From positions 197,024 to 261,023 of the forward strand of contig NZ_NSKH01000002.1 of NCBI RefSeq assembly GCF_003144095.1: DNA of 64,000 nucleotides, written 5' to 3'. The position numbers and the translations under genes were made by a program. Shown here in pieces: positions 17,781 to 25,982 of the stretch. Below the pieces are notes generated by a model. It ran no database searches and was not told the DNA's origin. It was given only the letters and a program-made list of their open reading frames with translations. Origin of the DNA: Streptomyces sp. ICBB 8177 (GTDB taxonomy: Bacteria > Actinomycetota > Actinomycetes > Streptomycetales > Streptomycetaceae). The stretch's first letter is position 1. Each line of letters starts with the position of its first letter.

Positions 17781-17921
17781 GTCCGTGATGGTAGCGAGCA
17801 GTAATGATTTGGCGACATTTAGTCACCCTCAAGAGGGAACGAAGTCGCTGGATCGGGGGGTTTTTCTTGACGCATGGACGGCGAACTCCTCACGATCGCA
17901 GCCCAATTGTCGACAAACGGC

Positions 17922-17956
17922 GACGGCCACCCGCCGTACGAGGGCAGGTGGCCGTC
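17922..17956. terminator. Terminator hairpin downstream of msiK
   Basis: GACGGCCACC and GGTGGCCGTC form a 10-bp perfect stem over a 15-nt loop about 65 nt beyond the msiK stop codon. Confidence 0.7.
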
Positions 17957-18020
17957 ACCGTTCATCGAGGGATGTCCGGGGCGTATTCAGGGCGCCCGGG
18001 GCCTCCGTAGCGCCCGGGGC

Positions 18021-19139
18021 TCAGTCGCTGAGGCGTTCGCCGGTGGAGGTGGAGAAGACGTGGGTCTCGCCCGCGCGGGGAACGACGTGCAGGACGTCGC
18101 CCTTGAGCGGCACCGAGCGCCCGCCGACCCGTACGACGATGTCCTTCTGCTCGCCGCCGACCTCGGCGGTGCCGTAGACGTAACCGTCCGCGCCGAGTTC
18201 CTCGACCACGTTGACGGTGACGGCGACGCCCGCGGGCTCGTCCTTGGACAGCGACTTGGCCTCGCCGTCCGCGATGTCGAAGTGCTCGGGCCGCACGCCG
18301 ACCGTCACCGTGCGGTCGCCCTTGTCGACCGCGGCGGCCACGGCCTCGCGGTTGACCGGGACGATGCTGTTGCCGAACTTCACGCCGCCGTCGGTGACCG
18401 GGACCTCGACGAGGTTCATCGCCGGGGAGCCGATGAAGCCGGCGACGAAGAGGTTGGCGGGCCGGTCGTACATGTTGCGCGGCGAGTCGACCTGCTGGAG
18501 CAGGCCGTCCTTGAGCACGGCCACCCGGTCGCCCATGGTCATCGCCTCGACCTGGTCGTGGGTGACGTAGACGGTGGTGGTGCCGAGGCGGCGCTGCAGG
18601 CCCGCGATCTGCGTGCGGGTCTGCACGCGGAGCTTGGCGTCGAGGTTGGACAGCGGCTCGTCCATCAGGAAGACCTGCGGCTCGCGCACGATGGCGCGTC
18701 CCATCGCGACGCGCTGGCGCTGACCGCCGGACAGCGCCTTGGGCTTGCGGCCGAGGAACTCGGTGAGGTCGAGGATCTTGGCGGCCTCCTCGACGCGGGT
18801 GCGGATCTCGGCCTTGCTGACGCCGGCGATCTTCAGGGCGAAGCCCATGTTGTCGGCGACGGTCATGTGCGGGTAGAGCGCGTAGTTCTGGAACACCATG
18901 GCGATGTCCCGGTCCTTGGGCGGCAGGTGGGTGACGTCGCGGTCGCCGATGCGGATCGCTCCGTCGTTGACGTCCTCGAGCCCGGCGAGCATCCGCAGGC
19001 TGGTCGACTTGCCGCAGCCGGAGGGCCCGACCAGGACGAGGAACTCCCCGTCCGCGATGTCGATCTCCAGCTTGTCGACCGCGGGCCGGTCGGAACCGGG
19101 GTAGACGCGGGTCGCCTTGTCGAACGTGACAGTGGCCAT
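18021..19139 (-). CDS. msiK: Shared sugar ABC importer ATPase MsiK
   Basis: The 372-aa protein is a MalK/UgpC-type ATPase that energises several carbohydrate ABC importers in Streptomyces. It has Walker A VGPSGCGKSTSLRML, Q-loop FQNYALYPH, signature LSGGQRQRVAMGRA, Walker B VFLMDEPLSNLD, and the H-loop VYVTHDQVEAMT. The C-terminal MOI/OB-type regulatory domain (about 240-372) includes VGVRPEHFDI. I chose the ATG at 19139 because MATVTFDKATRVYPG is the conserved family start. A DasR-type operator lies 50 nt upstream. It has no permease partners here. Confidence 0.95.
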   Translation of the reverse strand: MATVTFDKATRVYPGSDRPAVDKLEIDIADGEFLVLVGPSGCGKSTSLRMLAGLEDVNDGAIRIGDRDVTHLPPKDRDIAMVFQNYALYPHMTVADNMGFALKIAGVSKAEIRTRVEEAAKILDLTEFLGRKPKALSGGQRQRVAMGRAIVREPQVFLMDEPLSNLDAKLRVQTRTQIAGLQRRLGTTTVYVTHDQVEAMTMGDRVAVLKDGLLQQVDSPRNMYDRPANLFVAGFIGSPAMNLVEVPVTDGGVKFGNSIVPVNREAVAAAVDKGDRTVTVGVRPEHFDIADGEAKSLSKDEPAGVAVTVNVVEELGADGYVYGTAEVGGEQKDIVVRVGGRSVPLKGDVLHVVPRAGETHVFSTSTGERLSD

Positions 19140-19188
19140 GGTGAGAGGTCCCTTCACCGGCAGGAACGTGCCGGACGATCCGAGTAAA

Positions 19189-19204
19189 GGAGGTCTAGTC
19201 CACT
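19189..19204. promoter_or_regulatory. DasR-type operator (dre) upstream of msiK
   Basis: GGAGGTCTAGTCCACT resembles the dre consensus ACTGGTCTAGACCACT, with the GGTCTAG-TCCACT core preserved. It lies about 50 nt upstream of the msiK start and shares 13 of 14 bases with the box before nagK. DasR, released by GlcN-6-P, controls amino-sugar genes in Streptomyces. Confidence 0.75.
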
Positions 19205-19436
19205 GCACGCAGCGAACTGCGCGTGACGCTACCTGTCGCGGGAGCGCTTGTCAGTAGCCGGAAGCGGTGGATTCCGTGGGACGCCGCGGATTCCACCGGC
19301 TTCCAGGCCGAGGCCGGACCCGCCCGGCGGCGCCGAAGACCGGGAACGCTGAAGCGGGTCGGCTTCCGTCCCGCCCCCGTGGCGCACGCTTGGTACCCTT
19401 CAGGTGACCCCGTACGGCACGGCCGCCCGGGGCCAA

Positions 19437-19510
19437 GCCTCCTTAGCTCAGCTGGCCAGAGCACCGCTCTTGTAAAGCGGGGGTCGTCGGTTCGAACCCG
19501 ACAGGGGGCT
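19437..19510 (+). tRNA. tRNA-Thr (anticodon TGT)
   Basis: A full cloverleaf is visible. The acceptor arms GCCTCCT and AGGGGGC pair with one G-U, the D-arm is AGCTC-type, the anticodon stem CCGCT/AGCGG encloses CTTGTAA giving anticodon TGT at 19471-19473 (codon ACA), and the T-arm has GTTCGAACC. CCA is not encoded. The gene is followed within a few bases by a short CTCGG-CCGAG hairpin. A truncated tyrosine integrase gene sits 130 bp downstream, as expected at an old integration site. Confidence 0.95.
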
Positions 19511-19540
19511 CTCGGCTTCCGAGCCGCAGGTGGTACGACG

Positions 19541-19582
19541 AAGGCCCAGGTCGACCGGTGGTGAGCCGGTGGCCTGGGCCTT
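19541..19582. terminator. Terminator hairpin downstream of tRNA-Thr
   Basis: AAGGCCCAGG and CCTGGGCCTT form a 10-bp perfect stem enclosing a second small ACCGGT stem. It probably ends the tRNA transcript; a smaller CTCGG-CTT-CCGAG hairpin lies at 19511-19523. Confidence 0.8.
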
Positions 19583-19639
19583 GATCGTGTCGGGCCGCGG
19601 ATCATGACGCTTCGGCGGTCGTGCCAGATCCGTGCCAGA

Positions 19640-19872
19640 TCAGTTGATCTTGCCCTTCGTCCCCTTCGGGTCCTTCCTTCCGCCCTTCGCGTTCTTCCGG
19701 GACTTCTTGATCAGGCGGTCGACGTGGTCGGCGATCTGCTGGTCGCGTCCGCCGACGAGGTGCTGGTAGACCATGGCCGCGCGGACGGTCGAGTGCCCCA
19801 TCCTGTGCATCAGCTCCCGCGTAGTCGCGCCGCCCGTCGCCGCGAGGGTGTTCCCGGTGTGCCGGGGATCGC
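19640..19872 (-). pseudogene. Tyrosine integrase, C-terminal remnant
   Basis: The minus strand encodes about 75 residues that match the end of phage or ICE tyrosine recombinases: PRHTGNTLAA (catalytic Arg), LMHRMGHSTVRAAMVYQHL (catalytic His and the Tyr nucleophile), and a Lys-rich tail ending at 19640. Upstream the frame runs into the antisense of an unrelated gene, so all N-terminal and core parts are missing. Two adjacent copies of GTGCCAGATC lie just beyond its stop. It is best explained as what remains of an integrated element at tRNA-Thr. Confidence 0.85.
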
Positions 19873-19873
19873 G

Positions 19874-20359
19874 ATGGAGGCCCGCGCGCTCGCCCGTACC
19901 GGAGACCGGCGGGCCTGCGAAGCCGCGCTTACCGAGGCCGCACGCGCGCTGGACAGCCGCAACAACGACGACGAGCCCGAGTGGATCACCTATTTCGATG
20001 AGGCCGAACTTGCCGCCGAGGCCGCCCATTGCTTCCGCGACGTCCGCAGCGCCCGCCAAGCCGTCGCCCACGCCGAGAACGCGATGAGCGGCAGCCACGT
20101 CCGCAGCGACTTCTTCGCGACGATGGTCCTGGCCGACGCTCACCTCCACGCCGACGATCCCGAGGAGGCGTGCCGAGTCGCCCTCGACGCGCTCGATCTC
20201 GGCGAACAACTCAAGTCGGCCCGATGCGTGGCCTACCTCACGGAGTTCCGACGCCACCGCACGTTCCAGGCGTCACCGACCGTCCGCGAATTCCACGAAC
20301 AAGCGCGGGAGCATCGGCTGTGGGCCGCAACGGCGACCGTCATTATGCAGTCACGATAG
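19874..20359 (+). pseudogene. Regulator-like C-terminal fragment (helical repeats)
   Basis: The plus-strand frame ALARTGDRRACEAALTEAA, WITYFDEAELAAEAAHCFRD, and CRVALDALDLGEQLKSARC resembles the C-terminal TPR-like half of Streptomyces XRE-family regulators that carry such helical repeats. The fragment of about 160 residues starts with no credible N-terminus: it abuts the integrase fragment at about 19872, head to head. The expected N-terminal HTH is missing, so I call it a truncated pseudogene. The reading frame itself is intact to its TAG. Confidence 0.65.
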
Positions 20360-20394
20360 ACATCGTGAGGCTCCTCGGGGCACTGTGCGCACGA

Positions 20395-21666
20395 TCACGT
20401 CGAGGGTGGAACAACCTGTCCAGTGACTGCGTCGATGACGACAGGTGTGCCTGGCGAACCCGCTGCTCCCACGGTCACTGCCCAGCAGGGCCGCCAACGA
20501 CCGTCCTCTTGTTGGGCGAGAAGGAAGGCGGCCTGAACAGGGCCAGGATTCTGTTTGGCAGCTATGGCGAGTGCCTGAGCCCTTGCGATCTTGACTGCGG
20601 GAACGGCTGGGTCGGGCACGTTCCGCGACGTGAACTGAACTATGTGCCCGCCCGGATCGACCTCGATGTCGAGTCGCATCGGCTCCAGTAGGCCGTCAGA
20701 GGCACGGTAGCGCCGGTACTCCACGATCCTCCGGGCCTTGGTGGGATCGATCCTGAAGACCTTCGACGTCGCCCCTGCGGCGTCGCGCGGGAACCAGCGT
20801 CGAGCGAAAGCGTCGGCGGTTGCCCGAGCTTCCCTGTCTGATCCGCCGGTCGAGGGCAGTGGCTGGAATCCTAGGGTGCCCTGGTTGAGCTGGCCGGACG
20901 GCCATTCGACGCTGAAGGACCCGGTATCGGTGGTGACAAGGAGGAGTTCCGGGACTTGAGCGAGGGCCGCTTGGTCCTGCACTCTGACGACCTTCGTGTG
21001 GACGCCGAAGAGGGCTTCCGCATCGCGGTTCGCCAGTGCTTCCTGGGTTGAAGAGTGCGAGTCCGTCAGGGGGGTGTCTTCCCACTGCGGTTGAATCACC
21101 CCTCGCTGCACCATAGCGAGCGCGACTGCGCCGGCCGCCAAGGGGGCCACCGCCCAGACAGCCTCACGACGGGTCGGTATGAGAAAGCGCTGTCGTGTCG
21201 AGATCCAGAGGCAGGCGGCGCCCACCCCTGCTATCGCCCCAGCAGAATTCGTGACGAAGTCCTGGGAGTCGCAGGCGCGCCCAATGTGAGGAATCAGGGC
21301 TTGCAGGGTCTCCGTTGTCGCGGACAGCAGGAGGCATCCGGCCAATAGGGCCAAGGGCTTGCGGAGGGCCAAGACACCGAAGAGCCCCAGTGGCACGTAC
21401 ATGGCCACGTTCATCAGGCCTTGCTGATCGCCGAACGCGGCGGCGAAGTCGTAGCTGTAGAAGCAAACGTAGGAAGCAGCAGCGTGCTTGCCGGTCGGGT
21501 ACAGCGTCGCGGTCAGCTCCGCGGCTAAGGAGACCCCGAACAGGACTGTGGTCCACGTTGGTGTGCGGCCTCGGGACAGACGCCACGCGGCGACGCCGAA
21601 CAGCACGGCAAGAACGAAGAAGGTGGGCATCAGGTCCGGGTTGGCGCCCAAGATCGCGCGGAGCAT
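20395..21666 (-). CDS. VanZ-like membrane protein with C-terminal PepSY-like domain
   Basis: The 423-aa product has about six membrane helices in residues 1-185, with the VanZ-like arrangement AMYVPLGLFGVLALRKPLALL, TTETLQALIPHIGRACDSQDFVTNSAGAIAGV (NxxG motif). The remaining half is soluble and probably extracellular, with beta strands like those of PepSY or other secreted sensor domains (VFRIDPTKARRIVEYRRY, PVVIDAVTGQVVPPS). An ATG with GAAGGACG upstream marks the start. Base composition is visibly less GC-rich than the neighbours, suggesting acquisition. Its role is unknown; VanZ relatives have been linked to glycopeptide tolerance. Confidence 0.75.
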   Translation of the reverse strand: MLRAILGANPDLMPTFFVLAVLFGVAAWRLSRGRTPTWTTVLFGVSLAAELTATLYPTGKHAAASYVCFYSYDFAAAFGDQQGLMNVAMYVPLGLFGVLALRKPLALLAGCLLLSATTETLQALIPHIGRACDSQDFVTNSAGAIAGVGAACLWISTRQRFLIPTRREAVWAVAPLAAGAVALAMVQRGVIQPQWEDTPLTDSHSSTQEALANRDAEALFGVHTKVVRVQDQAALAQVPELLLVTTDTGSFSVEWPSGQLNQGTLGFQPLPSTGGSDREARATADAFARRWFPRDAAGATSKVFRIDPTKARRIVEYRRYRASDGLLEPMRLDIEVDPGGHIVQFTSRNVPDPAVPAVKIARAQALAIAAKQNPGPVQAAFLLAQQEDGRWRPCWAVTVGAAGSPGTPVVIDAVTGQVVPPST

Positions 21667-21690
21667 GCAACGTCCTTCGGCGGGAAGAGG

Positions 21691-21730
21691 GGAAGGCCTG
21701 CACCTCGTGTGACGCGGGTGCAGGCCTTCC
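21691..21730. terminator. Terminator hairpin between truncated secreted gene and the VanZ gene
   Basis: GGAAGGCCTGCACC and GGTGCAGGCCTTCC form a 14-bp perfect stem with a 12-nt loop. It lies 26 nt beyond the end of the secreted-protein fragment. Confidence 0.9.
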
Positions 21731-21756
21731 GGTGCCTCTCTTGCGGTGTCAGTACC

Positions 21757-21966
21757 TCAGCAGTCGTCTACCGGAGGGGTCTGGAACGTCCCCTGGCCGG
21801 AAACCGACAGGGTTCCCACGATGGGCGCGCATGACGCCGGGTACTGGTTCTTCCACTCGAACGTCTTGGTCTGGCCCGAGGTCTGGCTGAAGGCGCCGTT
21901 GTCGTGGTGGATGCTCGATCCGTCGTCGTACTCGAACCGCGCCGTGATCGTGCCGGTGTGCGCAAC
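21757..21966 (-). pseudogene. Secreted-protein C-terminal fragment
   Basis: About 69 codons (TGTITARFEYDDGSSIHHD, TSGQTKTFEWKNQYPASCAP, IVGTLSVSGQGTFQTPPV) read as the end of an extracellular beta-sandwich protein with a Cys pair. Upstream the frame becomes the antisense of the SH3-like fragment, so the front of the gene, including any signal peptide, is missing. A strong terminator follows its stop. I cannot name the family. Confidence 0.55.
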
Positions 21967-21974
21967 TGGGCGGC

Positions 21975-22264
21975 AAACTGGGGCCCGGGAACTGGCTACG
22001 TTCCCGGGCCCCGTCGCGTCGTTGCTCCGGCGTCCCGTCGCGGCACCAGTCCCGTCCCGTCGCGAGGTCGTCGGCGAACCGGTCGACGGCAACAAGATCT
22101 GGTACCGGCTGCGCGACCGCGTCGGAGGCCAGCTCGCCTGGGTCACCGCGCGCTGGGTGCGCAACACCGGCAGGGTTCCCGCCTCCCCGCCCAGCCCCCG
22201 CCTGACCCGGCAGGAGACGGCCCCCGTCGAGCAGAACACCCGGCAGGAGAGCCCGCTGGGCTGA
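21975..22264 (+). pseudogene. SH3-like (cell-wall-binding) domain remnant, frameshifted
   Basis: The last part, EVVGEPVDGNKIWYRLRDR then WVTARWVRNTGRVPASP, is the end of a bacterial SH3 domain as found in secreted Streptomyces proteins. The expected upstream piece of such a domain (AANWGPGTGYVPGP, close to the usual VRxGPGTGY) lies in a different frame about 30 codons earlier, so at least one frameshift has occurred. There is no start codon with ribosome-binding site or signal peptide. It is a degraded gene. Confidence 0.6.
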
Positions 22265-22297
22265 CGTCGAGTACCCGGGCGCCCCAGCCCCAGCCAA

Positions 22298-22328
22298 CCG
22301 GGCGCCCGATCCCCACTCGGGCGCCCGG
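22298..22328. terminator. Hairpin terminator upstream of the S9 peptidase stop
   Basis: CCGGGCGCCCG and CGGGCGCCCGG pair perfectly over a 9-nt loop, between the SH3 relic and the convergent peptidase gene. Confidence 0.8.
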
Positions 22329-22381
22329 GTCCGCCAGGCCCGCGAAGCGACGACCGCGACGGCCCGCCAGGGCCGACCGGA

Positions 22382-24256
22382 TCACAGATGTCGGTCCAGG
22401 AACGCCCGTATGCGGTTCATGACGTCCGCCTGGTGTGTCGGGTCGGAGAAGACGTGACCCTGCCCGGCGTAGCGGACGAATTCGTGGGGCACCCCGAAGT
22501 GGCGCAGCGCCCGGTGCAGGTAGACCGCCTGAGCCACGGGGACGTTCGTGTCCTGCTCGCCGTGCAGAATGAGCACCGGAGCGGTTATGGCCGCGGCGTA
22601 GCTGATCGGGCTGACCGCGTCGTGCGAGTGCGGCCCGGGACCTTCCCAGCCGTGGGAGCCGCTGTATCCGGCCTCCTCGCGGCCGAGTTCGCCGAACGCG
22701 GTCTGCATGCCCCAGTCGGCGATACCCGCGCCGACGATCGCGGCGCGGAAGCGGTCGGTACGGGCGGCGGCCCAGGCGGCGAGGTAGCCGGCGTGGCTCC
22801 AGCCGGCGATCGCCAGCCGGGCGGGGTCGGCGACGCCGTCGGCGGTCAACTGGTCGATGCCGGCCAGGACGTCGTCGAGTTCGGCGCCCCCGAGGTCGCC
22901 GACGACCTGGGCCGCGAAGGCCGGGCCCCGGCCCAGACTGCCGCGCGGGTTGGGCAGCAGAACGGCGTAGCCCCCGGCCGCCAAGTGCTGTGCGGACACG
23001 TAGGAGTTGAACTGCAACGCGTCCGCGTACCGCGCGTACGGGCCGCCGTGCACGAGGGTCACCAGGGGCAGCGGTCCGTCCGCCCGGCACCGGCCGGGGG
23101 GCAGCACCAGCAGGCCGTCGAGTGGCAGTCCGTCCGGTGCCGTCCACGTCAGGCGTTCCTGCGGTCCCCAGTCGACGTCGCGGAAGTGAGGCCTGGTGTC
23201 GCTGAGTTGGCGCGGCCCGCCGCCGCCGGAACCGAGGGCGAACACGTCGTTCGGGGTGTGGGGTCCGCTGATCCGCAGTGCCGTCACCTCGCCGTCCCGG
23301 TCGGTGGCCAGTGAGGAGGCCAGCCCCCGTACGCGGGCGATCTCCTCGAAGTCTCCCGCCGCGGGGCGGAACCGGCGCACCGAGGTGTCGAGCCCGTCGG
23401 CGAACAGGGCCAGCGGCCCGCCGGAGGACTGGACGAGTTCGACCGGACACGTGGTGCCGGACGGTGTCAGATCGCGCAGAGGGCCGGGCGCCACGCCCTG
23501 CGGCGGCACCGTGGCGTCCAGCACGGTCAGACCGCCTACCGGCCCCGGCGGGACGACGCCGAGCAGCGCGATGTGCCAGGCGGTCCCGTCGTGCCACCAC
23601 ACGGGACTGGACGCGTTGAGCGGCAGCGGACCCATGTCGCGGGCGGTGTCGTGACGCGGGTCGACGACGTGCAGCCGGGCGGTGAACGCGCCCGGTTCGT
23701 CGGCGGGTTCGTCCCAGCTGACGACGGCGAGCGCTCCGCAGTCCGGCCGTGCGGCGGCCGCGGTGACGTGCCGATCGCCCAGCGCGGTGAGCTGCCGGGG
23801 TGCAGTGTCGCCTGGGGTGAGCAGCATCAACCGTGCGCCGGCCGGGGTTTCGTCGCCGGTCCAGACCGTGATGCCGTCCCGCGGCTCCTGGCGGTCCGGC
23901 TCGCCGACCAGCACGAGCAGGTCACCGTCCAGCGGAATCACTTCGCCGATCGAGCCCGTCCACGCGGTCGGCGCGGCCTGGACCCCGTCGAGCCCGAGCC
24001 GGACGAGTCCGCCGTCCGCCAGGTGGATCAGCGCGCCGGAATCAGGGGTCCAGCGCGGCCGCGACACCCGGCGGGTCCCGTCGGTCAGGCGCCGGGCGGG
24101 GGCCGAACCGTCGGCGGGCGCCACCCACAGCGCGGCGTACGGCGCCCCCTGCGACACCACCGGCCCGGTCACCCATGCCACCCAGCGACCGTCGGGGGAC
24201 ACCGCCGGCGCCGAGGGCGACCATCCCCCGTGCAGCAACTCAGGCGTGATCGACAT
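22382..24256 (-). CDS. S9 family peptidase (prolyl oligopeptidase-like)
   Basis: The 624-aa protein has a beta-propeller half (about residues 1-355), starting with the WD-like SPDGRWVAWVTGP, and an alpha/beta-hydrolase half. The catalytic triad is Ser at about 487 (GWSHAGYL), Asp at about 569 (HGEQDTNVP) and His at about 601 (GQGHVF); the oxyanion-region HGGP is present (VTLVHGGPYARY). It should cleave short peptides or related amides. No signal peptide is visible, so it is likely cytoplasmic. The start ATG is at 24256. Confidence 0.9.
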   Translation of the reverse strand: MSITPELLHGGWSPSAPAVSPDGRWVAWVTGPVVSQGAPYAALWVAPADGSAPARRLTDGTRRVSRPRWTPDSGALIHLADGGLVRLGLDGVQAAPTAWTGSIGEVIPLDGDLLVLVGEPDRQEPRDGITVWTGDETPAGARLMLLTPGDTAPRQLTALGDRHVTAAAARPDCGALAVVSWDEPADEPGAFTARLHVVDPRHDTARDMGPLPLNASSPVWWHDGTAWHIALLGVVPPGPVGGLTVLDATVPPQGVAPGPLRDLTPSGTTCPVELVQSSGGPLALFADGLDTSVRRFRPAAGDFEEIARVRGLASSLATDRDGEVTALRISGPHTPNDVFALGSGGGGPRQLSDTRPHFRDVDWGPQERLTWTAPDGLPLDGLLVLPPGRCRADGPLPLVTLVHGGPYARYADALQFNSYVSAQHLAAGGYAVLLPNPRGSLGRGPAFAAQVVGDLGGAELDDVLAGIDQLTADGVADPARLAIAGWSHAGYLAAWAAARTDRFRAAIVGAGIADWGMQTAFGELGREEAGYSGSHGWEGPGPHSHDAVSPISYAAAITAPVLILHGEQDTNVPVAQAVYLHRALRHFGVPHEFVRYAGQGHVFSDPTHQADVMNRIRAFLDRHL

Positions 24257-24470
24257 CGTGCACCTCCCCGGTGATCAGGACGGCCCGAGCCTATGGCGAT
24301 GCCGTCCTGCGCGCCGCGCAGTTCTCGGCCTCCTCGTGCCGACGACACCGCCGGCCTGGAGGTCCATCTGCACCGGGAGTTCGCGCCTGGTCGAGTTCAC
24401 GCAGGAGCCGCGGGCGCTGGAGTGGCGGGCCAGTAAGGCGGGTTGAGCGCGGCCCGCTGTCCGCCCGCCC

Positions 24471-24593
24471 CGCCTCAGCGCCCGCCTCAGCGCCCGCCCG
24501 GCCTCAGCGCCTGCCCCCCGCGTCAGCGCCTGCCCCCCGCCTCAGCGCCCGCCTCAGCGCCCGCCCGGCCTCAGCGCCTGCCCCCCGCGTCAG
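24471..24593. repeat. Imperfect tandem duplication, 67-nt period
   Basis: A 56-nt block (CGCCTCAGCGCCCGCCTCAG...) at 24471-24526 recurs identically at 24538-24593. Within each copy shorter CCTCAGCGCCCGC repeats occur. The second copy overlaps the stop codon of the TrmO gene. Confidence 0.9.
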
Positions 24594-25063
24594 TAATACC
24601 CGCGCATCAGCTGCTTCGACCACTCCGGCTGGGTCACCTCGCCGCTCGGCGCGAACTCCGCCATGTACGGCTTGATGTCGAGGACCGGGGTGCCCGCGAC
24701 CGCGTCCAAGCCGCTGACGTGCAGGTCCAGGCCGTCCACCCGGTGGAGGCGGCAGCGGGAGACGCCCAGGCGGTTGGGGCGGTTCTTGCCGCGCTGGGCG
24801 AAGATGCCGACCAGCGGCCAGTCGGGGTTGCCCCGGGGGCGGCGGGCGCCGGTCTCGATCTTCTCCGGCGGTACGCGGTCGAAGTGGAAGACCACCTCGA
24901 TGTGCGAGAACGCGTCCAGGCCGTACAGCGCCTCCGGCGTGAAGCGCGCGGCGTCCAGGCGGATCACCGCCTCCACGTCCTGCCAGGCGTCGTCGAAGAC
25001 CTCCGCCCGTCCGCCGACCACGTGCGCCACCGGTTCCACGACCACCGTGCCGTCGTCGCTCAC
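24590..25063 (-). CDS. trmO: TrmO-type tRNA methyltransferase (TsaA family)
   Basis: The 157-aa protein belongs to the beta-barrel SAM-dependent family that N6-methylates the t6A37 of some threonine tRNAs. It shows AFSHIEVVFHFDRVPP, NPDWPLVGIFAQRGKNRPNR and the signature HRVDGLDLHVSGLDAVAGTPVLDIKPY. The length is near the family's core. The GTG at 25063 has GGGGGAG about 7 nt upstream, which decides the start. The stop codon lies inside a tandem duplication of the downstream DNA. It appears to be a single-gene unit; the neighbouring small gene is divergent. Confidence 0.85.
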   Translation of the reverse strand: MSDDGTVVVEPVAHVVGGRAEVFDDAWQDVEAVIRLDAARFTPEALYGLDAFSHIEVVFHFDRVPPEKIETGARRPRGNPDWPLVGIFAQRGKNRPNRLGVSRCRLHRVDGLDLHVSGLDAVAGTPVLDIKPYMAEFAPSGEVTQPEWSKQLMRGYY

Positions 25064-25180
25064 GACAACTCCCCCTTGACCACAGTTCCTTGGGCGCGTC
25101 CTGTGCGCGCCCCGGTCCGATCCTCGCACCCGCTCCGTCCGCCACGTCACCCGGGCCTCGTGCGCGGTAGCCTGCGAAGT

Positions 25181-25315
25181 ATGAACGCCGGACTCAAGCG
25201 GCAGCGCGAGCAGGGGATGGCCGGCCTGCTGGGCGCGATGGTGACGGCGCGGGCCCTGGCGGTCGGCGTGATCGTCCTGGTGATGCTGGCGCTGCTGCTC
25301 GTACGGCTGGTGTGA
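25181..25315 (+). CDS. Small single-pass membrane protein, 44 aa
   Basis: The peptide has a charged start (MNAGLKRQREQGMAGLLGAM) and one hydrophobic helix (VGVIVLVMLALLLVRLV). TAGCCT lies 7 nt before the ATG with no ribosome-binding site, the same layout as phoR, so the mRNA may be leaderless. It is too short for confident function. The stop is 14 nt before the convergent DUF4291 gene ends. Confidence 0.5.
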   Translation: MNAGLKRQREQGMAGLLGAMVTARALAVGVIVLVMLALLLVRLV

Positions 25316-25328
25316 GCGCGGCCCCACG

Positions 25329-25919
25329 TCAGGCCAGGTGCGTCAGCAGGTCGTCCGCGGCCGGGTAGGGCCGTTCCAGTGGGAGCGCTGCCCTGGCCTC
25401 GTCCTCCCGCCCCTCGCGTACGAGCGCGTGGACGTGGTGGGCGAGCGGGGTGACGTCGGTGATGGCGACCGTCCACTCGTCGGCGTAACGGCGTGCCGCC
25501 TCGCCGGACAGGCCCAGTTGGAGCGAGCGGTACGGCAGCGGGCGCAGGTGGAGGTCGCGTTCCGGATCCCACTGCACCCGGGCCGGCGCCTCCTTCAACT
25601 GCCGCCGCCAGGACGGGAGATCACTGTGGACGCCGCGCGCGTAGTGCGACAGGCAGGCGTGCCGCAGCGCCCACTCGAAGCCCTCGCGGGTGATCTCGAC
25701 GGCGAGGACCGTCTCCTGGTCCTGCTTGGCGCCCCAGCCGCAGCGGTACATCATCCACAGGAACGAGGGCTTGATCCACGTCATCCGCTCCCGGCTCCAG
25801 GACGCGGGGAAGCGGCCGTCGCGGGCGGCGGGCAGGCCGATGGACGGCGCGTAGGCCTGGTAGACGGTGACGGTCGAGTCGGTGTGCAGCGCGCGGACGC
25901 GGTGGGTCGGTGCGGTCAC
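25329..25919 (-). CDS. DUF4291 family protein
   Basis: The protein of about 196 aa matches DUF4291: VTVYQAYAPSIGLPAARDG, MTWIKPSFLWMMYRCGW and VQWDPERDLHLRPLPYRSLQLGL are hallmark segments. The family has no established activity; it is cytosolic. I favour the GTG at 25919; a TTG at 25943 is the only upstream start in frame. Its end faces the small membrane gene. Confidence 0.85.
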   Translation of the reverse strand: MTAPTHRVRALHTDSTVTVYQAYAPSIGLPAARDGRFPASWSRERMTWIKPSFLWMMYRCGWGAKQDQETVLAVEITREGFEWALRHACLSHYARGVHSDLPSWRRQLKEAPARVQWDPERDLHLRPLPYRSLQLGLSGEAARRYADEWTVAITDVTPLAHHVHALVREGREDEARAALPLERPYPAADDLLTHLA

Positions 25920-25982
25920 CGCGACAGCCTGCGGCAGCGGCAACGGGACGCGCCACCGCGTTTCCGGCGGCCCCCTCGGCGC

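Noticed and set aside
22143-23600. Minus-strand frame of about 485 codons opposite or overlapping the S9 peptidase gene
   Set aside because: This is a shifted frame of the peptidase gene and lacks any motif.
24270-24446. Short plus-strand frame ending LVEFTQEPRALEWRASKAG after the S9 peptidase
   Set aside because: It may be a gene tail, but there is no start, ribosome-binding site or family; it could be the remnant of an unknown gene and I cannot support it.
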